A DNA stretch of 64,000 bases from Enterobacteriaceae bacterium (lineage in GTDB: Bacteria > Pseudomonadota > Gammaproteobacteria > Enterobacterales > Enterobacteriaceae): positions 407,475 through 471,474 of the forward strand of contig CABIZV010000003.1 in assembly GCA_902363335.1 (NCBI GenBank), read 5' to 3'. Position 1 is the stretch's first letter, and the number at the start of each line of letters is the position of its first letter. The notes beneath the pieces are model-generated. The model was not told the origin of the DNA. It made no database searches and saw only the letters and a list, made by a program, of their open reading frames with translations. Shown here one piece after another: positions 54,460 to 63,261 of this stretch. Made by a program: the position numbers and the translations under genes.

Positions 54460-55287
54460 ATGAAAAAAAATCGCGCTTTTCTTAAATGGGCGGGGGGAAA
54501 GTACCCTCTACTCGACGATATAAGACATCATCTGCCCGTTGGCGATTGTCTGGTTGAACCTTTCGTTGGTGCTGGATCGGTATTCCTGAATACCGATTTT
54601 TCGCGTTATATCCTGGCTGATATCAACAGCGACCTCATTGAACTCTATAAAATAGTCAAAACGCGCGCCGATGAGTACATCGAGCAGGCGCGGGTAATGT
54701 TTGTGCCTGAAACAAACAATGCCGAAAGCTATTACCTGCTGCGTGAAGAGTTTAACCGCAGTAGCGATCTGTTCCGACGCGCCGTACTGTTTTTATACCT
54801 GAACCGCCACGGCTACAACGGCCTGTGTCGCTATAACCTGCGCGGCGAATTTAACGTCCCGTTTGGGCGTTATAAAAAACCTTACTTCCCGGAAGCCGAG
54901 CTCCGCCACTTTGCCGTGAAAGCTCAGCATGCAGAGTTTTACTGTGAATCGTATGAAGCCTGTATGGCGCGCGCCGATGAGCGCTCCGTCGTCTATTGCG
55001 ATCCGCCTTACGCACCTTTGACGGCGACGGCGAATTTTACCGCTTACCACACTAACAGCTTCAGTCTTGAACAGCAGGCTTTTCTGGCGCAAAAGGCAGA
55101 AGATCTGGTGTCTCAACGTATTCCGGTGCTCATTTCCAATCATCGTACCCCGATGACGTTAGATTGGTATAAAAACGCGGCAGAAACGTATACCGTACAA
55201 GTTCGACGCAGCATTAGCCGTAACGGCGGCACGCGTAAAAAGGTGGAAGAGCTGCTGGCGCTGTATCGGCCACCAGGAAAAAAATAA
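54460..55287 (+). CDS. dam: DNA adenine methyltransferase Dam
   Basis: Methylates N6 of adenine in GATC and supports mismatch repair strand choice and replication timing. 275 residues; AdoMet site KWAGGKYPLLDDI (about 9-21) and FVGAGSVF, catalytic DPPY at 181-184, and the target recognition region in between (RGEFNVPFGRYKKPYF). It is a chromosomal orphan methylase with no restriction partner in view. 33 bp before the rpe reading frame. Confidence 0.97.
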   Translation: MKKNRAFLKWAGGKYPLLDDIRHHLPVGDCLVEPFVGAGSVFLNTDFSRYILADINSDLIELYKIVKTRADEYIEQARVMFVPETNNAESYYLLREEFNRSSDLFRRAVLFLYLNRHGYNGLCRYNLRGEFNVPFGRYKKPYFPEAELRHFAVKAQHAEFYCESYEACMARADERSVVYCDPPYAPLTATANFTAYHTNSFSLEQQAFLAQKAEDLVSQRIPVLISNHRTPMTLDWYKNAAETYTVQVRRSISRNGGTRKKVEELLALYRPPGKK

Positions 55288-55326
55288 CGTTACTAGCCTA
55301 ATGGGATAGGCTTTGAGGAGATGCGG

Positions 55327-56004
55327 ATGAAACAGTACCTTATTGCCCCTTCAATTTTGTCGGCTGATTTTGCCCGTCTGGGGGAAGACACTGCCCGTGC
55401 GCTGGCCGCTGGGGCAGATGTGGTTCATTTCGATGTTATGGATAACCATTACGTGCCGAACCTGACCATCGGCCCGATGGTGCTAAAATCGCTGCGTAAT
55501 TATGGCATCACCGCACCTATTGACGTGCATCTGATGGTGAAGCCGGTCGATCGCCTGGTCCCGGATTTTGCCGCCGCAGGTGCGAGCATCATCACCTTCC
55601 ACCCTGAAGCCTCCGAGCATGTCGACCGTACCTTACAGCTGATTAAAGAAAATGGCTGTAAAGCAGGCCTGGTGTTTAACCCAGCCACGTCGCTTAGCTA
55701 TCTCGATTATGTGATGGATAAGCTCGATGTGATCCTGCTGATGTCGGTTAACCCTGGCTTTGGCGGACAATCCTTTATCCCTCACACCCTGGAAAAACTT
55801 CGCGAAGTTCGTCGCCGTATTGATGAATCCGGCTATGACATTCGCCTGGAAGTGGATGGCGGTGTGAAGGTGAACAATATTCGCGAAATCGCGGCGGCCG
55901 GGGCGGACATGTTTGTCGCCGGTTCCGCGATTTTTGACCAACCAGACTACAAAAAAGTCATTGATGAAATGCGCAGTGAACTGGCAAAGGTAAGTCATGG
56001 ATAA
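55327..56004 (+). CDS. rpe: Ribulose-phosphate 3-epimerase
   Basis: 225-residue TIM-barrel enzyme that interconverts ribulose-5-phosphate and xylulose-5-phosphate in the pentose phosphate pathway. Motifs: APSILSADFARLG, HFDVMDNHYVPNL, HLMVKPVDR, MSVNPGFGGQSF and LEVDGGVKVNN, with the phosphate loop GSAIF near the end. ATG at 55327 gives the family start MKQYLIAPS; one at 55321 adds two residues. It overlaps gph by 8 bp. Confidence 0.97.
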   Translation: MKQYLIAPSILSADFARLGEDTARALAAGADVVHFDVMDNHYVPNLTIGPMVLKSLRNYGITAPIDVHLMVKPVDRLVPDFAAAGASIITFHPEASEHVDRTLQLIKENGCKAGLVFNPATSLSYLDYVMDKLDVILLMSVNPGFGGQSFIPHTLEKLREVRRRIDESGYDIRLEVDGGVKVNNIREIAAAGADMFVAGSAIFDQPDYKKVIDEMRSELAKVSHG

Positions 56005-56758
56005 ATTACAGACCATTCGCGGCGTCGCGTTTGACCTTGATGGCACGCTGGTAGACAGCGCGCCAGGGCTTGCGGCGGCGGTAGATAACGCGCTGTACGC
56101 GCTTGAGCTGCCGGTTGCCGGTGAAGAACGGGTGATTACCTGGATTGGCAACGGTGCCGACGTATTGATGGAGCGAGCGCTGAACTGGGCTCGCCAGGAG
56201 CGCGCCACCCTGCGTGCCTCTCAGGGCAAACCGTCCGTTGATAGCCACGATATTCCGCAAGATGAGCAGCTTCGTATGCTGCGTCGTCTGTTTGACCGTT
56301 ATTATGCCGACTTCGCCGAAGAGGGCAGCTTCCTGTTCCCGCACGTCCAGGAGACTCTTGCTGCGCTGCATGACAGCGGATTACCGCTGGCGCTGGTGAC
56401 CAACAAACCGACGCCGTTTGTGGCCCCCATTCTTGAGTCGCTGGGGATTGCGCGCTATTTCTCCGTCGTCATCGGTGGTGATGATGTGCAGAACAAAAAA
56501 CCGCATCCTGAGCCACTGCTGAAAGTGGCTGAGAAACTGGCGTTAACGCCAGAAGCGCTGCTGTTTGTGGGCGATTCTCGTAACGATATTCAGGCAGCAA
56601 AAGCAGCGGGCTGCACCTCCGTCGGTCTGACCTACGGCTATAACTACGGCGAAGCGATTGCAAAAAGCGAGCCGGACGTTATCTTCGACCACTTTAATCA
56701 ACTTTTGCCCGCTCTTGGGCTTGCGAATAGTGAACATCAGGAATTGAACAATGACTAA
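55997..56758 (+). CDS. gph: Phosphoglycolate phosphatase
   Basis: 253-residue HAD phosphatase that removes 2-phosphoglycolate formed from repair of oxidised DNA ends. Motif I is FDLDGTLVDSAPG (about 10-22), motif II VTNKPTPF, motif III with KPHPEPLLK, motif IV FVGDSRNDIQAAKAAG. It starts inside the end of rpe and its own end overlaps trpS by 8 bp, showing translational coupling along the chain. Confidence 0.96.
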   Translation: MDKLQTIRGVAFDLDGTLVDSAPGLAAAVDNALYALELPVAGEERVITWIGNGADVLMERALNWARQERATLRASQGKPSVDSHDIPQDEQLRMLRRLFDRYYADFAEEGSFLFPHVQETLAALHDSGLPLALVTNKPTPFVAPILESLGIARYFSVVIGGDDVQNKKPHPEPLLKVAEKLALTPEALLFVGDSRNDIQAAKAAGCTSVGLTYGYNYGEAIAKSEPDVIFDHFNQLLPALGLANSEHQELNND

Positions 56759-57755
56759 GCCCATCGTTTTTAGCGGCGCGCAGCCTTCAGGTGAACTGAC
56801 CATCGGTAACTACATGGGTGCATTGCGTCAGTGGGTTAACATGCAGGATGATTACCACTGTATCTACTGCATCGTTGACCAGCACGCGATCACCGTGCGT
56901 CAGGATCCGCAGGCGCTGCGTAAAGCAACGCTGGATACGCTGGCCCTGTATCTTGCTTGCGGTATTGATCCTGAGAAAAGCACCATCTTCGTGCAATCCC
57001 ACGTACCTGAGCACGCGCAGCTTGGCTGGGCGCTGAACTGTTACACCTATTTCGGTGAACTGAGCCGCATGACCCAGTTCAAAGACAAGTCCGCTCGCTA
57101 CGCAGAAAACATCAACGCCGGCCTGTTCGATTATCCGGTGCTGATGGCGGCAGATATTCTGCTGTATCAGACCAATCAGGTTCCGGTAGGTGAAGATCAG
57201 AAACAGCACCTGGAACTGAGCCGCGATATCGCCCAGCGCTTCAATGCGATTTACGGTGATGTATTCAAGGTTCCTGAGCCGTTTATTCCGAAGTCTGGCG
57301 CTCGCGTAATGTCCCTGCTAGAGCCGACGAAGAAGATGTCCAAGTCGGACGATAACCGCAATAACGTGATTGGCCTGCTGGAAGATCCTAAATCGGTCGT
57401 GAAGAAGATCAAACGTGCGGTCACCGATTCCGAAGAGCCACCTGTAGTCCGTTACGACCTGAAAGAGAAAGCGGGTGTTTCTAACCTGCTGGATATCCTT
57501 TCTGGCGTCACAGGGCAGAGCATTCCAGAGCTGGAAAAGCACTTTGAAGGCAAGATGTACGGCCACCTCAAAGGGGAAGTCGCAGAGGCGGTGTCGGGTA
57601 TGCTGACCGAGCTACAAGAGCGTTATAACCGCTATCGTAACGATGAAGCATTCCTGCAGAAGATTATGAAAGACGGCGCGGAGAAAGCGAGCGCACATGC
57701 ATCGAAAACGCTAAAAGCGGTGTATGAAGCCATTGGCTTTGTCGCTAAACCGTAA
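56751..57755 (+). CDS. trpS: Tryptophanyl-tRNA synthetase
   Basis: 334-residue class I aminoacyl-tRNA synthetase charging tRNA-Trp. The HIGH-equivalent motif is TIGNYMGA (about 18-25) after SGAQPSGEL, and KMSKS is present in LEPTKKMSKSDDN. The length matches E. coli. It is last in the dam-rpe-gph-trpS chain and is followed by a strong terminator. Confidence 0.97.
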   Translation: MTKPIVFSGAQPSGELTIGNYMGALRQWVNMQDDYHCIYCIVDQHAITVRQDPQALRKATLDTLALYLACGIDPEKSTIFVQSHVPEHAQLGWALNCYTYFGELSRMTQFKDKSARYAENINAGLFDYPVLMAADILLYQTNQVPVGEDQKQHLELSRDIAQRFNAIYGDVFKVPEPFIPKSGARVMSLLEPTKKMSKSDDNRNNVIGLLEDPKSVVKKIKRAVTDSEEPPVVRYDLKEKAGVSNLLDILSGVTGQSIPELEKHFEGKMYGHLKGEVAEAVSGMLTELQERYNRYRNDEAFLQKIMKDGAEKASAHASKTLKAVYEAIGFVAKP

Positions 57756-57769
57756 TCGATTATACGCAT

Positions 57770-57798
57770 AAAAAAACCGGGATATTCCCGGTTTTTTT
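57770..57798. terminator. Bidirectional terminator between trpS and yhfL
   Basis: ACCGGGA / TCCCGGT stem with the loop TAT, preceded by an A run and followed by a T run; it serves trpS on the plus strand and yhfL on the minus strand. Confidence 0.9.
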
Positions 57799-57823
57799 AT
57801 TATCGAAGCAAATACAGGTTTGA

Positions 57824-57997
57824 TTAGTTAGTGGAAGCTACGTCGCCACAGCCGCCAATAATTTTAGAAATAGAAATAGCTGGGTGCAGCAGATAATCAT
57901 AAGAACAGGTTTTGTTTTTATTCTGAATAGTACCAGTACAAGCGGTCAGAGTAGACAGCGCCAGCACTACAGCCGCAGCTTTGAGCATGTTTTTCAT
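57824..57997 (-). CDS. yhfL: Small lipoprotein YhfL
   Basis: 57-residue protein: signal peptide MKNMLKAAAVVLALS with lipobox LTAC (Cys20), then a short mature part with the conserved segment CSYDYLLHPAISISKIIGGCG. This matches the small enterobacterial lipoprotein YhfL, of unknown role. AAAGGGATT lies just upstream of the ATG. In E. coli a large frl/yhf block lies between trpS and yhfL; here they are adjacent. Confidence 0.88.
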   Translation of the reverse strand: MKNMLKAAAVVLALSTLTACTGTIQNKNKTCSYDYLLHPAISISKIIGGCGDVASTN

Positions 57998-58237
57998 TGA
58001 TAATCCCTTTAAATTAAATAAATTTATTTATGCATAATTCCGTATGCTTTAAAAACACGAATGAATTAAGCTGATGATATATAAGCGCAAAATCAAACAT
58101 TGTGTCAATCAAGTCAGACGTTTGATTAATTAAAGGATAAATTAAGAAGAACTAATAATGAGGAATAGATAAGTTAAAACAAGAGGGAAGCGTGCTATAC
58201 GCAAAGGTATAGCACGGATAAAAAGTCTGAATTCAGA

Positions 58238-59611
58238 TTAATGATGGGAGAACCAGTTGAGCTTATTACGCAGGCCAACTACGCGACCAACGATAATCAG
58301 CGCCGGGCTTGCCATCTGCTTTGCCAATTCGCCTAACTGTGAAAGTTCGCCATCAACAACGCGCTGGGTAATTGCCGTACCGTTTTCTACGATAGCCACC
58401 GGCATATCGGCCTGCATTCCGTATTCAATCAGCTTCTGCTGGATAGTGGCCGCCTGATTGAGCCCCATATAAAACACCAGCGTCTGTTTTTCTGCCGCCA
58501 GATTTTCCCAATCCAGTTCACCACCGGTTTTCAGGTGTCCGGTGATAAGGCGAACGCTTTGCGCATAATCACGGTGGGTCAGGGGGATACCGGAGTAGGC
58601 TGAACAGCCAGATGCCGCGGTAATGCCGGGAACGACCGAGAAAGGAATACCGGCTTCGCACAGCGTTTCCAGCTCCTCACCCCCGCGTCCAAAGATGAAC
58701 GGATCGCCCCCTTTCAGACGCACGACGCGTTTCCCTTTTTGCGCTTCATTGAGCAGGATCTGGTTAATCTCATCCTGCGGCACACAGTGATAGCCCGCGC
58801 GTTTACCCACGAAGATGCGGTCAGCATCGCGGCGAACCAGATTCATAATGTCGTCGGACACCAGACGATCGTAGACCACCACGTCCGCTTGTTGAATTTG
58901 CTGTAAGCCTTTTAGCGTCAGCAGCCCAGCATCGCCGGGGCCGGCGCCCACCAGTACGACTTCACCGCGATGATCCAGCGGCGCATTCAGTAACTGCTCG
59001 GTGATCTCGGTGACGGCCTGCTGATCCTCGTTTGCCAGTGACTGCGCCAGCCGGTCGTTAATAAACAGTTTTTCCCAGAAGCGGCGGCGTTCACCCATGG
59101 TGGCGAACTGCTTTTTCACTCGCGAGCGTAATTGTCCGGCATAGAGCGCAACCTTGCCCAGGTGCTGCGGCAGAATTGACTCCAGCTTCTCGCGTAGCAA
59201 ACGCGCCAGCACCGGCGAGGTGCCGCCGGATGAGACGGCGACCATCAGCGGTGAACGGTCGATAATCGACGGCATAATGAAGCTGGCGGCTTTCGGCGCA
59301 TCAACCACATTACAGAAGATACGGCGGGATTCGGCTTCGTCGCTCACCAACTGATTGACCGCGTCATCGTCGGTGGCGGCAATTGCCAGCCAGCAAGATT
59401 CGAGCAGCGCAGGTTGGAAATCACCGGCTACAAGCGTCAGCATTCCCGCCTCTGCCCAGACGTGAAACTGCGGAACGTATTCCCGTGCGTTTACCGTCAG
59501 ACGTGCCCCAGCATCAAGCAGCAGACGCGCTTTACGCTCAGCGACATCACCGCCGCCGACCAGCAAACAGTCACGATCGCGCAGTTGGCAAAAAATGGGT
59601 AAGTAATCCAA
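58238..59611 (-). CDS. cysG: Siroheme synthase CysG
   Basis: 457-residue fusion enzyme. The N-terminal half (CysGB) is an NAD-dependent dehydrogenase/ferrochelatase (GGGDVAERKARLLLDAGA near residues 19-36; VSSGGTSPVLARLLREKLE); the C-terminal half is uroporphyrinogen III methyltransferase (VGAGPGDAGLLTLKG, RLKGGDPFIFGRGGEE, GLNQAA). It makes the siroheme used by NirB and by sulfite reductase. It follows nirD after 143 bp on the same strand, without nirC between them. Confidence 0.97.
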   Translation of the reverse strand: MDYLPIFCQLRDRDCLLVGGGDVAERKARLLLDAGARLTVNAREYVPQFHVWAEAGMLTLVAGDFQPALLESCWLAIAATDDDAVNQLVSDEAESRRIFCNVVDAPKAASFIMPSIIDRSPLMVAVSSGGTSPVLARLLREKLESILPQHLGKVALYAGQLRSRVKKQFATMGERRRFWEKLFINDRLAQSLANEDQQAVTEITEQLLNAPLDHRGEVVLVGAGPGDAGLLTLKGLQQIQQADVVVYDRLVSDDIMNLVRRDADRIFVGKRAGYHCVPQDEINQILLNEAQKGKRVVRLKGGDPFIFGRGGEELETLCEAGIPFSVVPGITAASGCSAYSGIPLTHRDYAQSVRLITGHLKTGGELDWENLAAEKQTLVFYMGLNQAATIQQKLIEYGMQADMPVAIVENGTAITQRVVDGELSQLGELAKQMASPALIIVGRVVGLRNKLNWFSHH

Positions 59612-59661
59612 GGGGCAACCTCACGGAATAGAGAAATTCGGGGGGATAATAATGCGGGTAA

Positions 59662-59711
59662 GGATAACAGCAGTTATCGTATGGAATATACGATTTTTCC
59701 CGCTGTTATCC
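59662..59711. other. Long imperfect hairpin between nirD and cysG
   Basis: GGATAACAGC ... GCTGTTATCC arms (10 bp perfect) enclose a second pair, ATCGTAT ... ATACGAT, giving a roughly 50-nt stem-loop in the nirD-cysG gap. No strong T-run follows on the minus strand. It could be a processing site, attenuator, or the scar where nirC has been lost. Confidence 0.6.
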
Positions 59712-59754
59712 CCTTAGGGTCATAAGTTTTCGTTATTACTTATGTCCAAAACGA

Positions 59755-60081
59755 TCAGGCCCTTAACTGTACCTGACCGTCTTTAACGCGAACATCATAA
59801 TGGGCGACGGAGTGACTTTCGTCCTCCATGCACAGGCCGTCACTTAAACGGAAACGCTGTTTTTTCAACGGACTGGCGACCCACAGTTCGCCCTGGTGTT
59901 CGGCTATCAGGCCGCGAGACAGCACGCTCGACTCAAAGAACGGGTCGATGTTGCTGATGGCGAATACCTGGTCGTCGGCGTAGGGGCGGAATACGGCAAT
60001 CTGTTTATCGCCCAGCAGCGCACAAACGCCAGTTGCGGGCAGAATAGCGTCAATCTTGCAGATATTTATCCACTGGCTCAT
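59755..60081 (-). CDS. nirD: NADH nitrite reductase small subunit NirD
   Basis: 108-residue Rieske-fold-like small subunit of the cytoplasmic NADH-dependent nitrite reductase. Key stretches are CALLGDKQIAVFRP, AISNIDPFF and SPLKKQRFRLSDGLC. Like other enterobacterial NirD, it lacks a full set of Rieske Cys/His ligands. The ATG overlaps the end of nirB by 4 bp. Confidence 0.96.
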   Translation of the reverse strand: MSQWINICKIDAILPATGVCALLGDKQIAVFRPYADDQVFAISNIDPFFESSVLSRGLIAEHQGELWVASPLKKQRFRLSDGLCMEDESHSVAHYDVRVKDGQVQLRA

Positions 60082-62621
60082 GCGTTTTCCTCCACCAGAG
60101 TAACCGGAATGCGTTCATACGGCGTGGCCGGACGGTGCTGTTCACGCTCGGCGACCACCTGGACGTTCGGGTCACGCTGTTCGCTGTTGATAAAGTGTTT
60201 GAAACGAACCTGTGCGGCCGGAGAGTTCACGGTTTCCGTCCACTCACAGGCAAAGGCGTCACGCAGGCGGGCGATCTCTTCTTCCAGATGCTGATTCAGG
60301 CCCAGCTTGTCGTCGATGATCACCGAACGCAGGTACTCGATACCGCCTTCCAGATTGTCCAGCCATGGCGCGGTACGCGTCAGCTTATCGGCGGTGCGGA
60401 TGTAGAACATCATGAAACGGTCGAGATACTTGATAAGCGTATCGCGATCGAGGTCAGCCGCCAGCAGGTCTGCGTGGCGCGGTTTCATGCCGCCGTTACC
60501 GCAGACGTACAGGTTCCAGCCTTTCTCGGTGGCGATGATGCCCACGTCTTTACCCTGAGCTTCCGCACATTCACGGGTACAGCCAGAGACGCCAAACTTC
60601 ATCTTATGCGGCGTACGAATGCCTTTGTAGCGGTTTTCCAGCTCAACCCCGAAGCCTACGCTGTCGCCGACGCCATAACGGCACCACGTGCTGCCTACGC
60701 AGGTTTTGGCCATACGCAGCGCTTTCGCATAGGCATGACCGGTTTCGAAGCCCGCTTCAATCAGCTGACGCCAGATTTCTGGGAGATCATCTTTTTGCGC
60801 GCCGAAAAGACCAATACGCTGAGAACCGGTGATTTTGGTGTACAGGTTAAATTCGCTGGCGATACGACCAACGGCAACCAGCCCTTCCGGGGTAATTTCG
60901 CCGCCCGCAGAGCGTGGGATAACCGAGTAGGTACCGTCTTTCTGGATGTTTGCCAGGAAGTTGTCGTTACTATCCTGCAACGGCGTGTGCTGCGGCTTGA
61001 GGATATATTCATTCCAGCAAGAGGCCAGCAGAGATCCGACGGTCGGTTTACACACTTCACAACCGTAGCCCTTACCGTATTTCGCCAGCAGTTCGTCGAA
61101 GGTTTTGATGCCTTCAACGCGGATAAGGTGATAAAGCTCCTGACGGGTAAACGCGAAGTGTTCACACAGGTTGTTGTTCACTTCGATACCCTGCTTCGCC
61201 AATTCGGCGTTGAGCACTTGGGTCACCAGCGGGATACAACCGCCGCAGCCGGTTCCGGCTTTGGTTTCCGCTTTGAGCGCGGCGACGGTGTGGCAACCTT
61301 TGTTGATGGCGGCAATCAGCGCGCCTTTAGTGACATCGAAGCATGAACAAATTTGCGCGCTGTCCGGCAGTTTATCAACGCCAATAGAAGGCTTACCGCC
61401 GCTCGCATGGGCGGGCAGAATCAGCGCATCTGGGTTTTCCGGCAGTTCAATGCCATTCAGCGCCAGCTGTAGCAGGTTGCCGAAGTCGCTGGTATCACCG
61501 ACCAGTACCGCGCCAAGCAATGTTTTGTTGTCGGGGCTGACGATAAGACGTTTGTAGACCTCTTTGTTTTCGTCGAGGTAAACGTAGCTGCGCGCGCCTG
61601 GGGTGCGGCCGTGAGCATCGCCAATACCGCCAACGTCAACGCCAAGCAGTTTGAGCTTGGCGCTCATGTCTGCGCCCTGGAAGCTATTTTCGTTGCCGAG
61701 GATATGGTCGACGGCGACCTGCGCCATTTTGTAGCCCGGCGCAACCAGGCCGTAGACGCGGTTTTTCCAGCTCGCGCATTCGCCGATAGCGTAGATATCC
61801 GGGTCAGAGGTCTGGCAACTGTCGTTAATCATGATGCCGCCGCGCTGGCCGACTTCCAGACCACATTGCGTTGCCAGTTTATCGCGTGGGCGAATACCGG
61901 TAGAGAAGACGATAAAGTCGACTTCCAGCTGGCTGCCGTCGGCAAAGCGCATAGTTTTACGCGCGTTTTCGCCTTCCTGAACGATCTCTTTGGTGTTTTT
62001 ATTGGTGTGAACTTTCACACCCATGCTTTCGATTTTGCGCTTAAGTTGCTCACCGCCCATCTGATCGAGCTGTTCTGCCATCAGCATGGGGGCAAATTCG
62101 ATAACGTGCGTTTCGACACCGAGGTTTTTCAGCGCGCCTGCGGCTTCAAGGCCGAGCAGACCACCGCCGACGACTGCACCGCGTTTGCTCCGGCGCGCGC
62201 AGGCCTCAATGGCGTTCAGATCTTCAATGGTACGGTAAACGAAGCAATCCTGAGTTTCAGACCCTTTAATCGGCGGAACCCACGGATAAGAGCCGGTCGC
62301 CATGATCAGTTTGTCATAAAAGACGGTACGACCCGCGCTGGAGTGGATCACCTTCTCTTGACGGTTGATGGTGATAGCGCGTTCGCCGACCAGTACTTTT
62401 ACACCGTGCTTCTCATAGAAGCCTTCACGAACCAGTGACAGTTCTTCTGCCGTGTGGTGAGAGAAGTAAGATGAAAGGTGGACGCGGTCGTAGGCGATGC
62501 GGGGTTCTTCACAGAAGACGGTAATATCAAGCTGGCTGGCGTCGGTTTTATCGAGAATGTCCTCGATGAAACGGTGGCCGACCATGCCATTACCGATAAT
62601 TGCGAGTCTGACTTTGCTCAT
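60078..62621 (-). CDS. nirB: NADH nitrite reductase large subunit NirB
   Basis: 847-residue siroheme enzyme that reduces nitrite to ammonium in the cytoplasm. N-terminal FAD/NAD oxidoreductase (IGNGMVGHRFIEDI; VGGGLLGLEAAGAL), a BFD-like [2Fe-2S] region (CSCFDVTKG, TGCGGCIPL), then the siroheme/[4Fe-4S] domain with SGCTRECAEAQGKDVG and YVCGNGG. A consensus FNR site lies 59 bp upstream. Confidence 0.97.
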   Translation of the reverse strand: MSKVRLAIIGNGMVGHRFIEDILDKTDASQLDITVFCEEPRIAYDRVHLSSYFSHHTAEELSLVREGFYEKHGVKVLVGERAITINRQEKVIHSSAGRTVFYDKLIMATGSYPWVPPIKGSETQDCFVYRTIEDLNAIEACARRSKRGAVVGGGLLGLEAAGALKNLGVETHVIEFAPMLMAEQLDQMGGEQLKRKIESMGVKVHTNKNTKEIVQEGENARKTMRFADGSQLEVDFIVFSTGIRPRDKLATQCGLEVGQRGGIMINDSCQTSDPDIYAIGECASWKNRVYGLVAPGYKMAQVAVDHILGNENSFQGADMSAKLKLLGVDVGGIGDAHGRTPGARSYVYLDENKEVYKRLIVSPDNKTLLGAVLVGDTSDFGNLLQLALNGIELPENPDALILPAHASGGKPSIGVDKLPDSAQICSCFDVTKGALIAAINKGCHTVAALKAETKAGTGCGGCIPLVTQVLNAELAKQGIEVNNNLCEHFAFTRQELYHLIRVEGIKTFDELLAKYGKGYGCEVCKPTVGSLLASCWNEYILKPQHTPLQDSNDNFLANIQKDGTYSVIPRSAGGEITPEGLVAVGRIASEFNLYTKITGSQRIGLFGAQKDDLPEIWRQLIEAGFETGHAYAKALRMAKTCVGSTWCRYGVGDSVGFGVELENRYKGIRTPHKMKFGVSGCTRECAEAQGKDVGIIATEKGWNLYVCGNGGMKPRHADLLAADLDRDTLIKYLDRFMMFYIRTADKLTRTAPWLDNLEGGIEYLRSVIIDDKLGLNQHLEEEIARLRDAFACEWTETVNSPAAQVRFKHFINSEQRDPNVQVVAEREQHRPATPYERIPVTLVEENA

Positions 62622-62679
62622 TTTTGCCTCGATTTCTATTCTAATACTGCCTACCTTAACGATTCAGCTAGTGGGATTA

Positions 62680-62693
62680 TTGATTCAAATCAA
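62680..62693. promoter_or_regulatory. FNR site of the nirB promoter
   Basis: TTGATTCAAATCAA is a perfect match to the FNR consensus TTGAT-N4-ATCAA. It lies 59-72 bp upstream of the nirB ATG, as expected for the anaerobically induced nir promoter; NarL/NarP sites probably lie beyond it but I did not fix them. Confidence 0.85.
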
Positions 62694-62898
62694 TTTAGCC
62701 TTTGCCTACCACTTAATGAGTAGAGTGATGATTTTTAAGTGGTTTTGTAAGTTGCGGAAAATACTCAACTTTATGAGGTGGGTGTTTTTTGAGCGAAAAG
62801 TGTGAAAAATCGGCAGTAGGGGGATGTTTGTCAGATTGGAGTGGGGTTCCGTCCACCTTAAGTTGGGAAGAACATGTTGCTTCATCACCTGTGAACGG

Positions 62899-62928
62899 GT
62901 TAAGGGGGGCGGCCGCGCCCCCCTTAAC
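62899..62928. repeat. 30-bp near-perfect GC-rich palindrome
   Basis: Arms GTTAAGGGGGGCG and CGCCCCCCTTAAC (13 bp each, perfect) around the loop GCCG. It could be a strong terminator stem or the end of a structured element; no T-run follows. Confidence 0.85.
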
Positions 62929-62931
62929 AAT

Positions 62932-63094
62932 CCCCGCGGCCCCGCAAGGAAATCGGTGCTTCGCACTGCGCTCGCCTCCGAACTCCAGCCTGCGGCACGG
63001 CGAAACTCGACGTCCCTGTCTCGCTTCGCCTCAGTCCGCCATCCAGGCGGACTGACCTTGTCTTCCATTCTCCGGCTCGCCGATTTCAGCGGGG
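62932..63094. other. Multibranched inverted-repeat element A (163 bp)
   Basis: Outer arms CCCCGC (62932) / GCGGGG (63089) and next arms AAATCGG (62950) / CCGATTT (63080) are complementary in order, with an inner perfect hairpin AGTCCGCC-ATCCA-GGCGGACT (63033-63053). It would fold as RNA or cruciform DNA. Short ORFs here (for example 62824-63114) are not protein-like. The function is unknown. Confidence 0.6.
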
Positions 63095-63103
63095 ACACAT
63101 CGG

Positions 63104-63222
63104 TTTCAGAATGATTGGTTTTGGTTGTTAAATTAAGGGCAAGACTGAGCAGTTTCAGAATGATTGGTTTTGGTTGTTAAATTAAGGGCAAGGCTGAGCA
63201 GTTTAAGAATGATTGGTTTTAG
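63104..63222. repeat. 49-bp tandem repeat, about 2.4 copies
   Basis: TTTCAGAATGATTGGTTTTG... begins at 63104 and again at 63153; the two 49-bp copies differ at one base (GACTGAG / GGCTGAG). A third partial copy (TTTAAGAATGATTGGTTTTAG) starts at 63202. It lies between structured elements A and B. Confidence 0.9.
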
Positions 63223-63261
63223 CTTTTAACTAAATGACCGCACGGGCTTTGGTGGCGTCTA

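Noticed and set aside
54460..55287. Restriction-modification system around dam
   Set aside because: No endonuclease gene is adjacent; the gene sits in the conserved aroK-trpS chain and is the housekeeping orphan Dam.
60135..61346. 403-codon open frame antisense to nirB
   Set aside because: Long but entirely opposite the siroheme and BFD domains of nirB; its length follows from low stop-codon frequency on the reverse strand. No family resemblance.
62789..63114. Short ORFs in the nirB-tsgA gap on both strands
   Set aside because: They run through palindromes and repeats, have Arg/Pro/Ser-rich composition, and overlap one another in several frames; better explained as structured non-coding DNA.
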